Shown here in pieces: positions 37,146 to 49,008 of a DNA stretch of 64,000 nt; within the stretch, counting starts at the first letter, position 1, and each line of letters starts with the position of its first letter. Where the stretch lies: contig OW240916.1 in the NCBI GenBank assembly GCA_933207985.1, forward strand, positions 268,572,565 to 268,636,564. The letters are read 5' to 3'. The notes under the pieces are model-generated. The model made no database searches. It was not told the origin of the DNA and saw only the letters and a program-made list of their open reading frames with translations. This DNA is from Pelobates cultripes (lineage: Eukaryota; Chordata; Amphibia; Anura; Pelobatidae). The position numbers and the translations under genes were made by a program.

Positions 37146-37780
37146 CATACATTATTGCTACCTGTGGGCTCCAGTGGGTGACCGGCAGGAGATTGTGCAG
37201 GCAGGCGGCATGCTGGTTGGTCGTACAGGGCGGGCAGCTGGCTGCACCAATAGTAGGTGTGAATAGGGAGCTGTGATGTCTTTGCTCTGCTCCGCAGCGC
37301 ACAACTCAATGAGCCGGGGCTGGAATATGACATTATTCTCATTAAGTAGCCCGCAAGAGGCGGAGGAGCAGAGCAGAAACAACACAGGTCTCCCTCCGGC
37401 CGCCAGCACACCAGCTGTTTGCCCGGCCTCCGGTGCGCCAGTCCGGCCCTGGATAAGACGGATTTACAAGAATCCACGGTAGGTTGAAACATGTCTTGGA
37501 CCATTTTTTCTTTTTTTTGTTAACATGAATGTTAGAAGCAGGGGGTAAGGATTCCTTGAAATAAAATGGGAATGTGAGGCTTAAATATAAGTGAGTCAGT
37601 ATTGTCTGGGGGAAATTGCTAAGTGTTTAATTATCTGGCAATAAGGCTATTCTACATTGCTACAGTGGGCTCTAAATTGGCTAAAGAATAACTTTGAAAA
37701 GTCTGAACCTTGAAACAAAAAGTGGAATGTACAACAATCAACTACACAATATGAAAATAAATATGTTTCACTATCACTTT

Positions 37781-38206
37781 CTATCCCTGCTCAATATATA
37801 GAGCTAGTAAACTGGTTAATGGATTACAGGATAAAACTTACCAGGAAAGGTTAAAGGATCTTAACATGTATAGCTTGGAGGAATCAACACAGTAAAGGAG
37901 GAGACTATATTTAAAAGAAGAAAAACTACCACAACAAGAGGACATAGTCTTAAATTAGAGGGACAAAGGTTTAAAAATAATATCAGGAAGTATTACTTTA
38001 CTGAGAGGGTAGTGGATGCATGGAATAGACTTCCAGCTGAAGTGGTAGAGGTTAACACAGTGAGGGAGTTTAAGCATGCATGGGATAGGCATAAGGCTGT
38101 CCTAACTATAAGATAAGGCTAGGGACTAATGAAAGTATTTAGAAAATTGGGCAGACTAGATGGGCTGAATGGTTCTTATCTGCTATCACATTATATGTTT
38201 CTATGT
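37781..38206 (+). mobile_element. CR1-type LINE 3' end
   Basis: Contains AGAAAAACTACCACAACAAG, GGTTTAAAAATAATATCAGG, TAGTGGATGCATGGAATAG and ACTAGATGGGCTGAATGGTT, the conserved 3' end of anuran CR1-type elements. It ends with TATGTTTCTATG, the usual CR1-like terminal repeat. 5' truncated. Confidence 0.8.
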
Positions 38207-38888
38207 TTATTTTTCATTTATATATTTTATTCATTTTCACAGTGTACCAACTGGCTTTTAAAATGCATACACAACTGTTCAAGATTTAAGTTTAGAGCAG
38301 CTGCAGACCAACTTGAGTGCACTTTTATAATTTTAACATATTTCTTAGATCCAATTAATGTAGTTTTTTCCTCTGTTTAGAAAAAGATTTATAAAGATAC
38401 CCAAATTTAAACACTTTTCTTTGAAAAGACCTAGACTGAGATGTCAACGGAAGCAAAGTAACATATGGGCTTGCAGATTGAGACCTTTGAAATAGTTGAG
38501 GATAACATATGCTATTTAGGTGACAAATACATCTTTCTTTCTAAACAGACAATGTTTTAATGGTGCGTCCCCTGCAGGGCTCACCAAATATGTCTGCCAT
38601 GTGAAAAATGATCAAAGGCAAGCATGACCACCCTGATGTCATGGGTTAATGCTCTTAAAGCAAGAACTGGCACTAAAAGGATTTACTCCGAGCTACACTT
38701 AGTTCCATTGTACAAACTTGCTAGATCATTTTCAGATAATTCTTTCTGCAAAGAGTCTTAATGCATATATTCATGAATCTATTGATTTTCTTGTATTACA
38801 TAATAAATAATACATAAAAATAAAATAATAAATTACCTATTGGTTAAATCAAATTAAATACTTTTTAAAAAACTATGTCATATCGCAT
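38207..38888. other. No gene seen
   Basis: Non-coding spacer. Confidence 0.45.
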
Positions 38889-38889
38889 T

Positions 38890-38891
<2 letters not shown>

Positions 38892-38925
<34 letters not shown>
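38892..38925. repeat. (TA)n microsatellite
   Basis: Seventeen TA dinucleotides. Confidence 0.95.
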
Positions 38926-38928
<3 letters not shown>

Positions 38929-39754
38929 CAGCAATTAATGCATATTCTGTCCTTCACAAGGTCACTCGAATGAACAGAAACCCCCCTAAAAAATGCAATA
39001 CTGTGTATTATCCCACACCTCAAGCTTATTCACTAAAGCATGGGTCACAGAGAACTGCCAAGGGGAATGCAGACCCCAAACAGTTCCGATATTGGTGGGA
39101 CAGTCCCTATTTTGGGTTCCTATTCCACTTTTCAGGCATCCGGGGACACAAGGGAACTGTCTTTGGGCAGCACAGCATGAACGCATTATAAGATGCGCTT
39201 GCCCTGTGCATGGACACTAGAATCCTACGACTGCTGAAGACCTCTTTGCAAGTTACTGCAGACTGGACGGGTTCCTGCAGTGGGGTCCCTTCAGTCGTTT
39301 AACTCAACCATTTTCAGGGCAGGACTGCCTTTTATGGGTGTTGTCAGTGAGTCCCCTTGACACACCCCTTCAGGCCCACCCACCAATTCCGATCTGCATA
39401 CCTCACAGTATTGGGACATATAGGAATGCTAATTTTACACCAATTTACATGATACAAAAAAAATCTCCAACTCAGCTATATTAATAAGTTAACTCTTTAT
39501 AACCTCAGACAGGCCTGTTACTTTTCTGAGATTAGGGGCCCTGCAGTGCACCCATGTCAGTCTCACCATGTATTTTTAATGATACATTGTGTTACATCAC
39601 CAGCCAAGCAGTATCAGATTTAAAAGAATATCCTTTTCGGGCATAACCAACAGATTACAAGACTGAACTTTATTAATGTCTCCAGAATTGACGATTCATG
39701 ATTAAAAAAAAAAAATATATATATATAGTTAGGGCTAAGGTTAGGGTTCCTTTG
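38926..39754. other. No gene; unidentified repeat-like stretch
   Basis: The stretch 38980-39330 has higher GC and coding-like texture (readings on both strands) but no domain I recognise. TTAGGG-like units at 39728-39750 are too few for a telomeric repeat. Confidence 0.4.
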
Positions 39755-40950
39755 ATAATAAGGCAGCAGACATACAGTGCAACACATCTCCTTCGCAAAG
39801 GGTTGATCAGGTTGTTGATTGTGGCCTGTGGAATGTTGGTCCACTCCTCTTCAATGGCTGTCCGAAGTTGCTTGATATTTGCAGGACCTGAAACACGCTG
39901 TCGTAAACGCCAATCCAGAGGATCCCAAACATGCTCAATGGGTGACATATCCGGTGAGTATGCTGGCCATGCAAGAACTGGGATACTTTCAGCTTCCAGG
40001 AATTGTGTACAGATCCTTGCAACATGAGGCCGTGCAATATCATACTGCAACATGAGGTGATGGTCTCAGGATCTCATCACGGTATCTCTGTGCATTCAAA
40101 ATGCATTCAAAATGCCATCAATAAAATGCACCTGTGTTCGTTATCCATAACATACGCGTGCCCATACCATAACACCACCACCACCATGGGCCACTTGATC
40201 CACAACGTTGACATCAGCAAACCTCTCACCCACACGACGCCATACACGCTGTCTGCCATCTGTACAGTGAATACCGGGATTCATCCGTGAAGAGAATACC
40301 TCTCCAAAGTGCCAGACGCCATCGAATGTGAGCATTTGCCCACTCAAGTTGGTTAAGACGATGAACTGTAGTCAGGTCGAGACCCCAATGAGAATAACTA
40401 GCATGCACATGAGCTTCCCCTGACAGTTTGTACAGAAATTCTTTGGTTATGCAAACTGATTGTTGCAGCAGCTGTCTGGGTGGCTGATCTCAGATGATCT
40501 TGGAGGTGAAGATGCTGGATGTGGAGATCCTGGGCTGGTGTGGTTACATGTGGTCTGCGGTTATGAGGCTGGTTGGATGTATTGCCAAATTCTCTGAAAT
40601 GTCTTTGGAGACGTTTTATGGTAGAGAAATGAACATTCAATTCACGGGCAACAGCTCTGGTGGACATTCCTGCAGTCAACATGCCAACTGCACGCTCCCT
40701 CAAAACTTGCGACATCTGTGGCATTGTGCTGTGTGATAAAACTGCACATTTTAAAAGGGCCTTTTATTGTTGCCAGCCTAAGGCACACCTGTGCAATAAT
40801 CATGCTGTCTAATCAGCATATTGATATGCCACACCTGTGTGATGGATGGATTATCGCGGCAAAGAAGTGCTTACTAACAAAGATTTAGACAGATTTGTGA
40901 ACAATAGTTGAGAAAAATAGGTCTTTTGTGTACATAGAAAAAATCTTAGG
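39755..40950 (-). mobile_element. Tc1-type transposon with broken transposase
   Basis: The minus-strand transposase relic starts at 40724 (MPQMSQVLRERAVGML) with a helix-turn-helix (TRAVARELNV, STIKRLQRHF). The first catalytic Asp sits in FTDESRYSL near 40275, the second in YDIARPHVAR (40053-39673) and the Glu in SPDMSPIEHVWD. The three acidic positions survive but lie in different frames. The 5' non-coding part (40740-40950) matches the family; the outermost terminus and the 3' end are missing. Inactive. Confidence 0.85.
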
Positions 40951-42490
40951 ACTTACATACTATATGCCCTAAAATGTGTCAGGTTTTCCAATGTAAAAAG
41001 ACTGAGACTGACGCATTCAAATATATTTAAATTACAGTAATTGAATGTGCAGCTAAATGGGGTATCTATAACTTCTATTGTTCTCAGTTATTACCCCGGG
41101 TTACAGAAATAGATGTAGTATTAACAGCGGCTATGAGGAGCTTGGAAGTGGAATTTTAGAAGTGGTAGGCATTCCCATTACTATGGTGATATCTTGCAGG
41201 ATAGACAAGCCTTACATTGATCGTAGACTAGTCCACAGTGCAAAAGGTTTCATTCTTCTCACCGTCTTTTTATCGTGGACAGAGCAAAATACGGAAAGCT
41301 ATTTGGGGTAGGATACAAGCACTACACTTTTCAATGTTTTTCTAACACAGAGTTTGCCTAATTATAAAACCGATTGTCTGCTTAATGACTCACCTCCAAA
41401 TTTCACAGGATTCTCAAGGAGTTCCCTGTGTAATAGAATGTCCTTTCTCAGACTTTCCCAATTTCCCAATCCTTATTCTCCTACGAATACAAAGAAATAA
41501 GGTATATTATTAGATGTAAATTTCATACTGCACAGTTGGAGTAAAAGTATAGTATATGTATGTATATTTAAAACATATCACACACACTGAATGCATTTAT
41601 TAATGTAATTTTAACTCTGTCTCTATTTGGTCACAGTGCCCCAGTAACATTCGTATTGGCAATGCATGCATCAACTAATGTTCTGCTTGTGGTAAGAAAG
41701 CTATATGTAGTCTGGTCATTCCTTAAACTGATAAAAGCTAAAGTGGACTATTTGATTCTGGGTGCCACGGATATTCACATAAGATTTTGAGCATGCCAGG
41801 TACAGTTATTAAAAGAGATGTGTTTATTTCAGCACAGCTGTAAAACATGGAGCAGATCATAAACAGTCAACTAGTTTGATGGTTGGGTTGGCAACATATA
41901 ACTGGTTGAGAACAATTCAGAAACAAGACTGGACGTGATAAGAAATATTAAAGATATTATCCTAGGTAGACTTTTGACAACTACATTTTTTACCTTCACA
42001 ATGAAATTAATGGATGCAGATGACAGAGTCATTGTCATCAGTCTGGGAGTTAACCATAAATTTTCAAACACTCCCTTCTTGTCCAAAGAGAATCAATGAT
42101 TTCAAAGATACAATCCATATGATAATGGGTGGCATGCCCATTTTACCACTATACGACCCTGATTAATAGCAGCTGTGAGAACATACAGAATCCAGTGCAC
42201 TTAGTCATTCATTAAACATCCGGTTGAAACCTTCCAAAATGTAATCATTACATTAAAAAAATGACAGGCAAAAATAATAATGGTTAAGTTACAATATATG
42301 ATAAAATGGGGTGCATTGGCATTGTCGCAGGCTTACGCAATGTATGATCATTTTAGAGCTAGTAGTCATGGGTATCTAGGTCATAAAATTACTCAATCAC
42401 TCAATCATTGACTTTAGAAACTAGAAAACAAGCTTAGAACAAATTGTGAAGATAATTTTTTTTTCAATAAAATATCTTTTAAGCACCCTC
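40951..42490. other. No gene seen
   Basis: AT-rich spacer with no recognisable reading frame or element. Confidence 0.5.
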
Positions 42491-42494
42491 CCAT

Positions 42495-44180
42495 ATTATT
42501 ATTATTGGTTATTATTGGGTTTTATTTATAGAGAGCCAGCTTATTCCACAGCTCTTTACAATAAGAGGGGAATTAACCAAATGAGACAAAATATAACAGG
42601 AACATTGGGTAGTTGAGGACCCTGCTCAAACAAGCTGACAGTCTAAAGGAGGTGTGGTATAAAAACACAATAGGAAGAGTATTGAGGGAGACAGCAAATA
42701 GACATGGTGGTAAAGTAGCAGAACTGGAGGTGAGAGTTGAGTGTGGCCCTTTAGGAGAGAGCAAGCGATAGAAGTTACTCTTGGAGGCTATAAGCGAGTT
42801 TTGAGGGGCTTCTTAAAGGATTGAAGACTAGGGGAGAGTCTTACAGATGTGAGTGTGAATTTGCAGTAAGGGTGCGAGCAGCAGACAGGAGAAGGTCTCC
42901 AGTAGAGCAGAGAGACCGAGAGGGGGCACACCTATGAATCAGTGAAGAAATGTAGGAGGGGCTAGAGTTGGTTAGAGCTTTATAGGTAAGGGTAAGTATT
43001 TTAAACTGAGACCTGTAGGGTACAGGAAGCCAGTGTAAGGATTGACAGAGGGGTGAGGTGTGAAGGGAGCAACAGGAGAGAAAGTTCAGCCTGGCAGCAG
43101 CATTCATCACAGATTGTAGGGGGGCAGTACAGCTTCTGGGGAAACCAATTAGGAGAGAATTACAGTAATCCATGCGAGAGATTACTAGAGCATGAACAAG
43201 CTCCTTGGCAGCATCTTGCGTAAGAAAGGGGCGTATGCGGGCAATGTTTTTAAGCTGGAATCAACAGGGTTTAGCAAAAGACTGGACATGAGGAGCAAAG
43301 GTGAGGCCAGGATCAAAAATGACACGAAGACAGCGAGCTTGAAAGGATGGGGTAAAGCAGATACCGTCAACCTGCAAGGAGAGTGAAGGAGGAGGTTCAG
43401 TGTTATGAGGAGGAAAAATTAGAAACTCAGTTTTAGGGACAACATTGGTGACATTTTGTAGGACAGCAGGGGAGAGGTCAGGAGAGCTATATCTGGGTGT
43501 CGTCGGCATACAGGTGGTAGTGAAATCCAACCTTGAGGGACTCCGACTGAGACAGAATGAGGAGAAGAGGTGTAGTTGGAAAAAGAGACACTGAAGGAGC
43601 GTTGGGAGAGATAGGAGAAGAACCATGAAAGGTCTGTGTCACGGAGACCAAGAGATTGATGAGTTAGAAGATTGAGGACATGATCAGTGTCAAAGGCAGC
43701 AGAGAGGTCAAGAAGAATTAGTATGGAGTAGTGGCCTTTGGATTTAGCTGCAATTAGGTCATTTGTAACTTTAATAAGAGCAGTCTCAGTAGAGTGGAGG
43801 TGGTGAAAGCCAGATTGAAGAGGATCGAGGAGGGAGTTGGAATTTAGGAAGTGAGTCATACGAGTAAAGACAAGTCTATCTAGAAGTTTGGAGGAAAAAA
43901 GAAACAGGGAAATGGAACAATAGTTGGAAGGGGAAGATGGGTCTAGGGATGGCTTTTTTAGGATGGGTACGACAGTAGCATGCTTAAGGGGAGCAGGGAC
44001 AACACCAGGTGAAAGAGAGCAGTTTAGGATGTGTGTTAGGGATGGTACAAGACAAGGGGATAGAGATCTGATAAAGTGGGAAGGTACTGGATCAAGCAGA
44101 TAGGTGGTGGGACGAGAGGAAAGGAGAAGTATAGCCATCTCCTGTTCACTTACTTTATGTTTTCTGTGAGTTAGCATAAG
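42495..44180 (-). mobile_element. L2-type LINE, 5' truncated (RT onward)
   Basis: Minus-strand reading 44177-43419 carries RT blocks ([37 protein letters not shown]). Further parts lie in 43626-43261 and 43173-42841 (MDYCNSLL...PLQSVMNAAARLNF). It ends at about 42495 in an (ATT)n tail. By eye it is a close relative of the element at 25536-28725 and lacks the endonuclease. Frameshifts and an internal deletion around motif C make it inactive. Confidence 0.85.
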
Positions 44181-46270
44181 ATCCGAGTCTTGTGACGTAA
44201 AATACTGTACTGTTATACGAGAATGATATTATGTTCAGATTACAGATCAAGTGCGCACAAATATGAAGACACGTTAGTAGTGTACAATATTGCAAAATAA
44301 CGTTTAAGAACTTAATTTTCCATGCTTCTCAGCCAGCCTTGCAGGCATTTACGTTGGCTGAGCCCTATAAGAAATGTAGTCAAATATCTTTTGATCCAGT
44401 GATAGCAATTCATGATCTATAATCTATCTTTAGACAATAATAAAATACATTGATGGAACACAGTAGATTTATGGTATAAATCCCATCAACATATCACTCA
44501 TTCATTTGAATGTATTAGAATGTATTGGTTAAGTGTATTTTTCATAGCACTAAGTTTTCATACTTTCCCCACAATATCTCTCTCTCCCTCCCTCTCTTTA
44601 TCAACCTATGTAATCTAGCTGTCTGTCCATCCACGTCCCCTATACCCATCCTTCTATTCATCCATCCGTCCATCTGTCCATCCACCAATCTATGAATAAA
44701 CAGGATAACCTATATTAATGATCTCTTCCTGACTGAATGTAAAACTATGAATACTTACATTTTCTTTTGTCAAAAAGCAATATAATGGTCAGCCAATAGG
44801 ATTAAAAATTATTTGTGGATCATTCTTAGAGATGCAACAGTAAACAAGACATACAAAATATAAAAAACTCTCACACCTTCCTTCCCTTTCCACGTTTGCC
44901 CTTGTTTCTGGAGTGTATAAATTCACACAAAGATAGCACATTTCACAGAATAAGTTGCTTGTTTGGTTATCCCCTCTGTCTATGTTTACTCAATACATAC
45001 ATTGGAAGGTGGTAGTGTGAACTTCTGGTACGTTTCAATGAAGAATTTCTCTACAAGGACCAGCTTAAGATCTCCAAATATGTTCTAGAATTCTGGGGGG
45101 AAAAGAAGAGACAGCTCAAATTGCATTGCTGTGTCACACTGGTTATTTCATGACTGCAGCCCTACATGTCAAACAAATATTCTATACTGAAACCTTTAGG
45201 GCGAAATTCCCAGTTAGTTTCTAATTAAGTAACAAGAGTTGCAAATATATTGGGAAAATCGTTCTCTAAAGAAACAATTATACTGGAGGCAGCCTATTGC
45301 ACCATGTAGTTCAGTTAGATCTGTGTGTGTCTTTAGTACTCCTGGTCTATCCACTTTACTGTGATGCATTTTGCCTAATTTTACTGGAGCTAGCACCGGT
45401 TATGGCTCTAGTCAGGCATACAACAATGGACATTTCTATTGGTAAGCCAAGTTCTCCCCACAGCCTAATCTTCCTTCACTTCATTCAAACTTGCTGAATA
45501 GGGAACGGACATCAGGGAGGGAGGTGATGAGGAGAGGACATGGGTGGCACCATTGTTTCTCTGGTGCCAACGAGCTGTGCATGCTGAAGTCATACATTGA
45601 AATTACACAGAATTCACATTTGCCACCAGGCTGGTTAATCATGCCCAATGACCCTTCCGAAGGTGGAGTTATACCACTGGCAGCACAGGGGTTAATCTTT
45701 ATGTGTGCAGTATTACATAGCAAAACAATGTACATACAGACTCAAGGCACCATGATCACTTAAAATCAATTAAATCAATTAACTGCTCATGGTGCTTGGA
45801 GTAACATATTAATGTTACCTCCTTGTTACTGTAATAACAGTGCAGTATAGACAAGGGAAAATCCTAAATTAGACTATAGGACAAATCCAAAGGTCAGGGC
45901 AGGCAGCTAGTATGCATAAACGATAATCAAAAATGAAGATAAAACAACAAAGAGTTAGGAGTTGGTAAAACGCTTCCAATAACTGAAACAACAAACTTAC
46001 ACTGAAGCTAATGAGAGGCAGGGCTTTAAAGCCAGTTAACGAGCCACAAATGAGACAAGTAACTGCAGGTAGGTCAGCAGGGGTCCAGCCCCCAGAGATG
46101 CAGGACCTGAGTTCAAGTTCAGTCAGATCTCCCAAATGGGTGGCCACACCTGGCAGTTTTCAGAGATGGTGGAAACCTGTGACACCTTTTCTCCCATGCC
46201 GCAGCTGGCCCTGCAATTTTGATGAACTCAGATAATCCAGTGCTTTTCCATATAAAAGCAGTGAGAGGTT
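44181..46270. other. No gene; spacer with degenerate CCAT/CTCC microsatellite
   Basis: A pyrimidine-rich simple repeat is at about 44575-44690 (CCATCCATCCGTC-like). The stretch 45460-46250 has moderate GC and several short readings, none recognised. Confidence 0.5.
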
Positions 46271-46274
46271 GTGG

Positions 46275-46531
46275 CGCATGCATGGCAAAACCCCACAATT
46301 TGCCAATCAGCATCTCCTCATAGAGATCCATTGAATCAATGCATCTCTATGAGGAACGTTCAGCATCTCCATAGAGTGGCCACTGGAGGTGTCCTTAGGG
46401 AGCTCTGTAAAAGCTCCCTTTTCTCTGAAAAGACAGTGTTTACAGCAAAAACCCTGCAGGGACTGACTATACTCACCAGAACAACTACAATAAGCTGTAG
46501 TTGTTATCGTGACTATAGTGTCCCTTTCAGA
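46275..46531. mobile_element. TTAA-family MITE, right part
   Basis: Ends GTTGTTATCGTGACTATAGTGTCCCTTT and contains CAATGCATCTCTATGAGGAA and GACAGTGTTTACAGC, both shared with 22421-22968. The left end is missing and the terminal TTAA is mutated (TTTCAG). Confidence 0.65.
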
Positions 46532-46911
46532 ACCCAAAAGAAATCCTTAAAATACATTGAATTTATAATCACTGCAGTACTTTAGGAAACACACCAAGGA
46601 AGCTTTTTCAACTGTGATGCTAGAAAAAACTGTATTGATCAATTAACAGTCGGTAAACTATTGTTGTTATCAGACAGTAAACCCTCATAACTGTCTCATA
46701 ACAATCCTTACACAAATATAAATGAGCTAATGTAATTAAAAAGTATAAAGAACAGATACGTGCTAGCAGATCAACCATAGATTGCAAACAAAGAAGGGAT
46801 CTGCACTATCATCACCTGTAGACCTCGGTGCACTGTACCTAGGGCTGGCAATCCCCCAAATACATATAATAAAAAAAAGGTTGTCCAGGCACTCAAGGTC
46901 TTCATAAAGCA

Positions 46912-47040
46912 GCAGATTTATTGGCAAAACATGGTGAATACAGCAATGTTTTGATCCCCTATGGGATCTTTGTCAAGCTTGAGAAAGATCCCATAGGGGA
47001 TCGAAACGCTATATTCGCCATGTTTTGCCAATAAATTTGC
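46912..47040. repeat. Palindromic repeat, about 60-bp arms
   Basis: Arms at about 46912-46974 and 46983-47040 are inverted copies with several mismatches. The right arm contains AGATCCCATAGGGGATCGAAAC, resembling the GAAAC-containing terminal repeats of Penelope-like elements. No RT adjoins it. Confidence 0.75.
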
Positions 47041-48780
47041 TCAGTGGCATTTAACACCAGACAAATCACATGAAAATTATAAATTACCCAGTTCCACCTT
47101 GCTTGAGATGCCTTCAAAGACCAGTTACACCATTTCATATCTGGTGTGCCTGTCCTTAACTCCACCATCTCTGGACGCAGGTCCAGGGACTGATTAACAC
47201 GTTGTGTATCCTGTCTCTGCCATTCTCCTCCACACCATATCTATGCCTGGCTTTCACAGCCTCTCTCACCTTCCACAAGACTACATATGTTCTAGTGGTG
47301 AAAAATCTTATAGTCTTGAACTGATAAAGCCAAAAGGTTCCTACAATGAGAGACTAGGAAGTGAGGTTGCACATAAATTATAAATAGTCTGTGGTTGGTA
47401 GAATATGCCCCGCTCGACACCCCCATGTCTATATCTCTGTCTAGGCACACTGAATGCCTTACTAAAGTGTCTTGCACTATTCTGTGCTTCCCCTAAAGTG
47501 TCTTGCACCATCACATGTGTTGTGGATCAGAAATGTTGATCTTTGTTATATTCAGAGGAAGCCCAAATTGTTGTTACAAGTGCACTCGGAGAATTGAGAA
47601 TTAGACACCAGACACCTGTTGGTATTCAAAATAAGCCTCTGACGTTTTATTCATCAGCTGGGTTTTATACATTAAAAAGTAAGTGCTTACGTGCAAATAC
47701 TCTTAGAACAGTAATAGGAAGAGAATACAGATAAGACATAGGGATGAGCGTCATGTACCCATAACAAATAAGTTTCAAGGTATGAGAGAACAAAATGATT
47801 AGAGCAGAGACATCTTAGGTGGGGGCTCTCTGCTCCCGGAACTTAGACATATATGGTCTTAAGTGTTGTTTAAGCATCAAGCATTTCCTGAGTCCAAGTT
47901 AGCCAATTTTAATATAGGATATCATTATATGACACCTATAAGCTTGAGCCTTGGAATCAAGATAAATTCTATCACACATGCACTCGCTCCTCTCTTACTT
48001 GGGCACACGCCACTGTCTTGTGTAATTCTGAGCGCAGATAGGTAGAGTTGTCGGTTTAGCTGGTGCCATATCATGCTTGCTAGTTTGATGCTTAAAGATG
48101 TCTTGATGCTTTAATTTATCTTCAGTTCAAAGTACCTGTATATACCATGTATTGCAACTGCTGTATTCTTATTAATAAAAAAACCCAATAAAATTCTATT
48201 TGAAAATAACAACAACTTAATGACGGTGTTCTAACTGATTTTAAATAACCACAAACAGGAAAGCAATTAAACAACAAATAAAGTTATTGCTTAAACAGAC
48301 TACTGTATTTCCCTTGGAGGGCTGCTATGTATATATAATGAGAATGATTAGATAACAATAAATTTACAGACAGCATCTTCCCTTTTACATTCATATTCTT
48401 GCCACTTTATGGACTTGTTCGATGAAACGTCAAGGAACAAGGAAACACACTGTGAGAAAAAAACAAACACAAACAAATGTTCTACAAGTACAATCGGGGC
48501 CTCATTGGCGCCTTCAAGTGGCTATCATTTATTTCTAAAAATAATAAAAACAAGGGGTTCTGTAGCAACTCTTTGGATTACAGTGACACCCTCTACCTCC
48601 TCCTCCCCCTCCCCCCCTTTTATTTGTTTTTTAGAAAATATTTCATTAGGGACACTCAAGATTTCTGTTGTTGGCCAATTTATAATTCTTACAAGGTACT
48701 GATTTTGTATTTTTAGCAAAGCAGAACTGACAAACCGTGAAAGTGGTCTAAAGAGGAAATACAAAGACAGGAGGCCTGAT
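47041..48780. other. No gene; region upstream of the putative first exon
   Basis: Mostly AT-rich. A pyrimidine tract lies at 48590-48630. No convincing TATA box next to the exon was seen. If SLC1A3 transcription starts close to 48.8 kb, the core promoter lies in the right part of this stretch, but nothing in it proves that. Confidence 0.35.
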
Positions 48781-49008
48781 TTCTCTGTCAAGAGTAATCA
48801 ATATTCCAAAGGCTCCTAGTTATTCACTGGGTCTCTCTGTTTTTTTTTTGTTTTTTTTTGACTGGCTGGTTCACTCCCCTTTTCTTAAGTCAGAGAGCAA
48901 CAGTAGGTTGTTGTTGAGAGCACATGTTCTCTCTGATTAGTTCAGTCAGTCCTCTCTGTGTGTTAAAGGAAGATCATATCAAAGCTCTTGGTTTCTCCTC
49001 TGATAAAG
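48780..49008 (+). other. SLC1A3: Putative SLC1A3 exon 1 (5' UTR), start not fixed
   Basis: The stretch ends in AAAG followed by GTGAGTGT at 49009, a strong 5' splice site. It lies 4.6 kb upstream of the recognised coding exon, where vertebrate SLC1A3 has a non-coding first exon. The sequence is moderately GC-rich compared with its surroundings. It contains one upstream ATG at 48924. Transcript evidence is lacking here and the left limit is arbitrary, so this is inference from position and the donor site. Confidence 0.45.

Larger units (their letters stand above)
35421..37451. mobile_element. hAT-type non-autonomous transposon, 2031 bp
   Basis: The ends CAGGGCCGGACTGG and CCAGTCCGGCCCTG are inverted, flanked by an 8-bp duplication with one mismatch (GATAAGAA at 35413-35420, GATAAGAC at 37452-37459). 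The interior is microsatellite-like CTCACTGACACACAC arrays, an inserted TTAA-family piece at about 36530-36860 and a GC-rich right flank. No transposase. A relative runs leftward from 59984. Confidence 0.85.

Noticed and set aside
36644..37302. Cys/Val-rich readings of 155-157 codons
   Set aside because: They are translated (CA)n minisatellite inside the hAT element.
39728..39750. TTAGGG-like units
   Set aside because: There are only two or three degenerate units, too few for an interstitial telomeric repeat.
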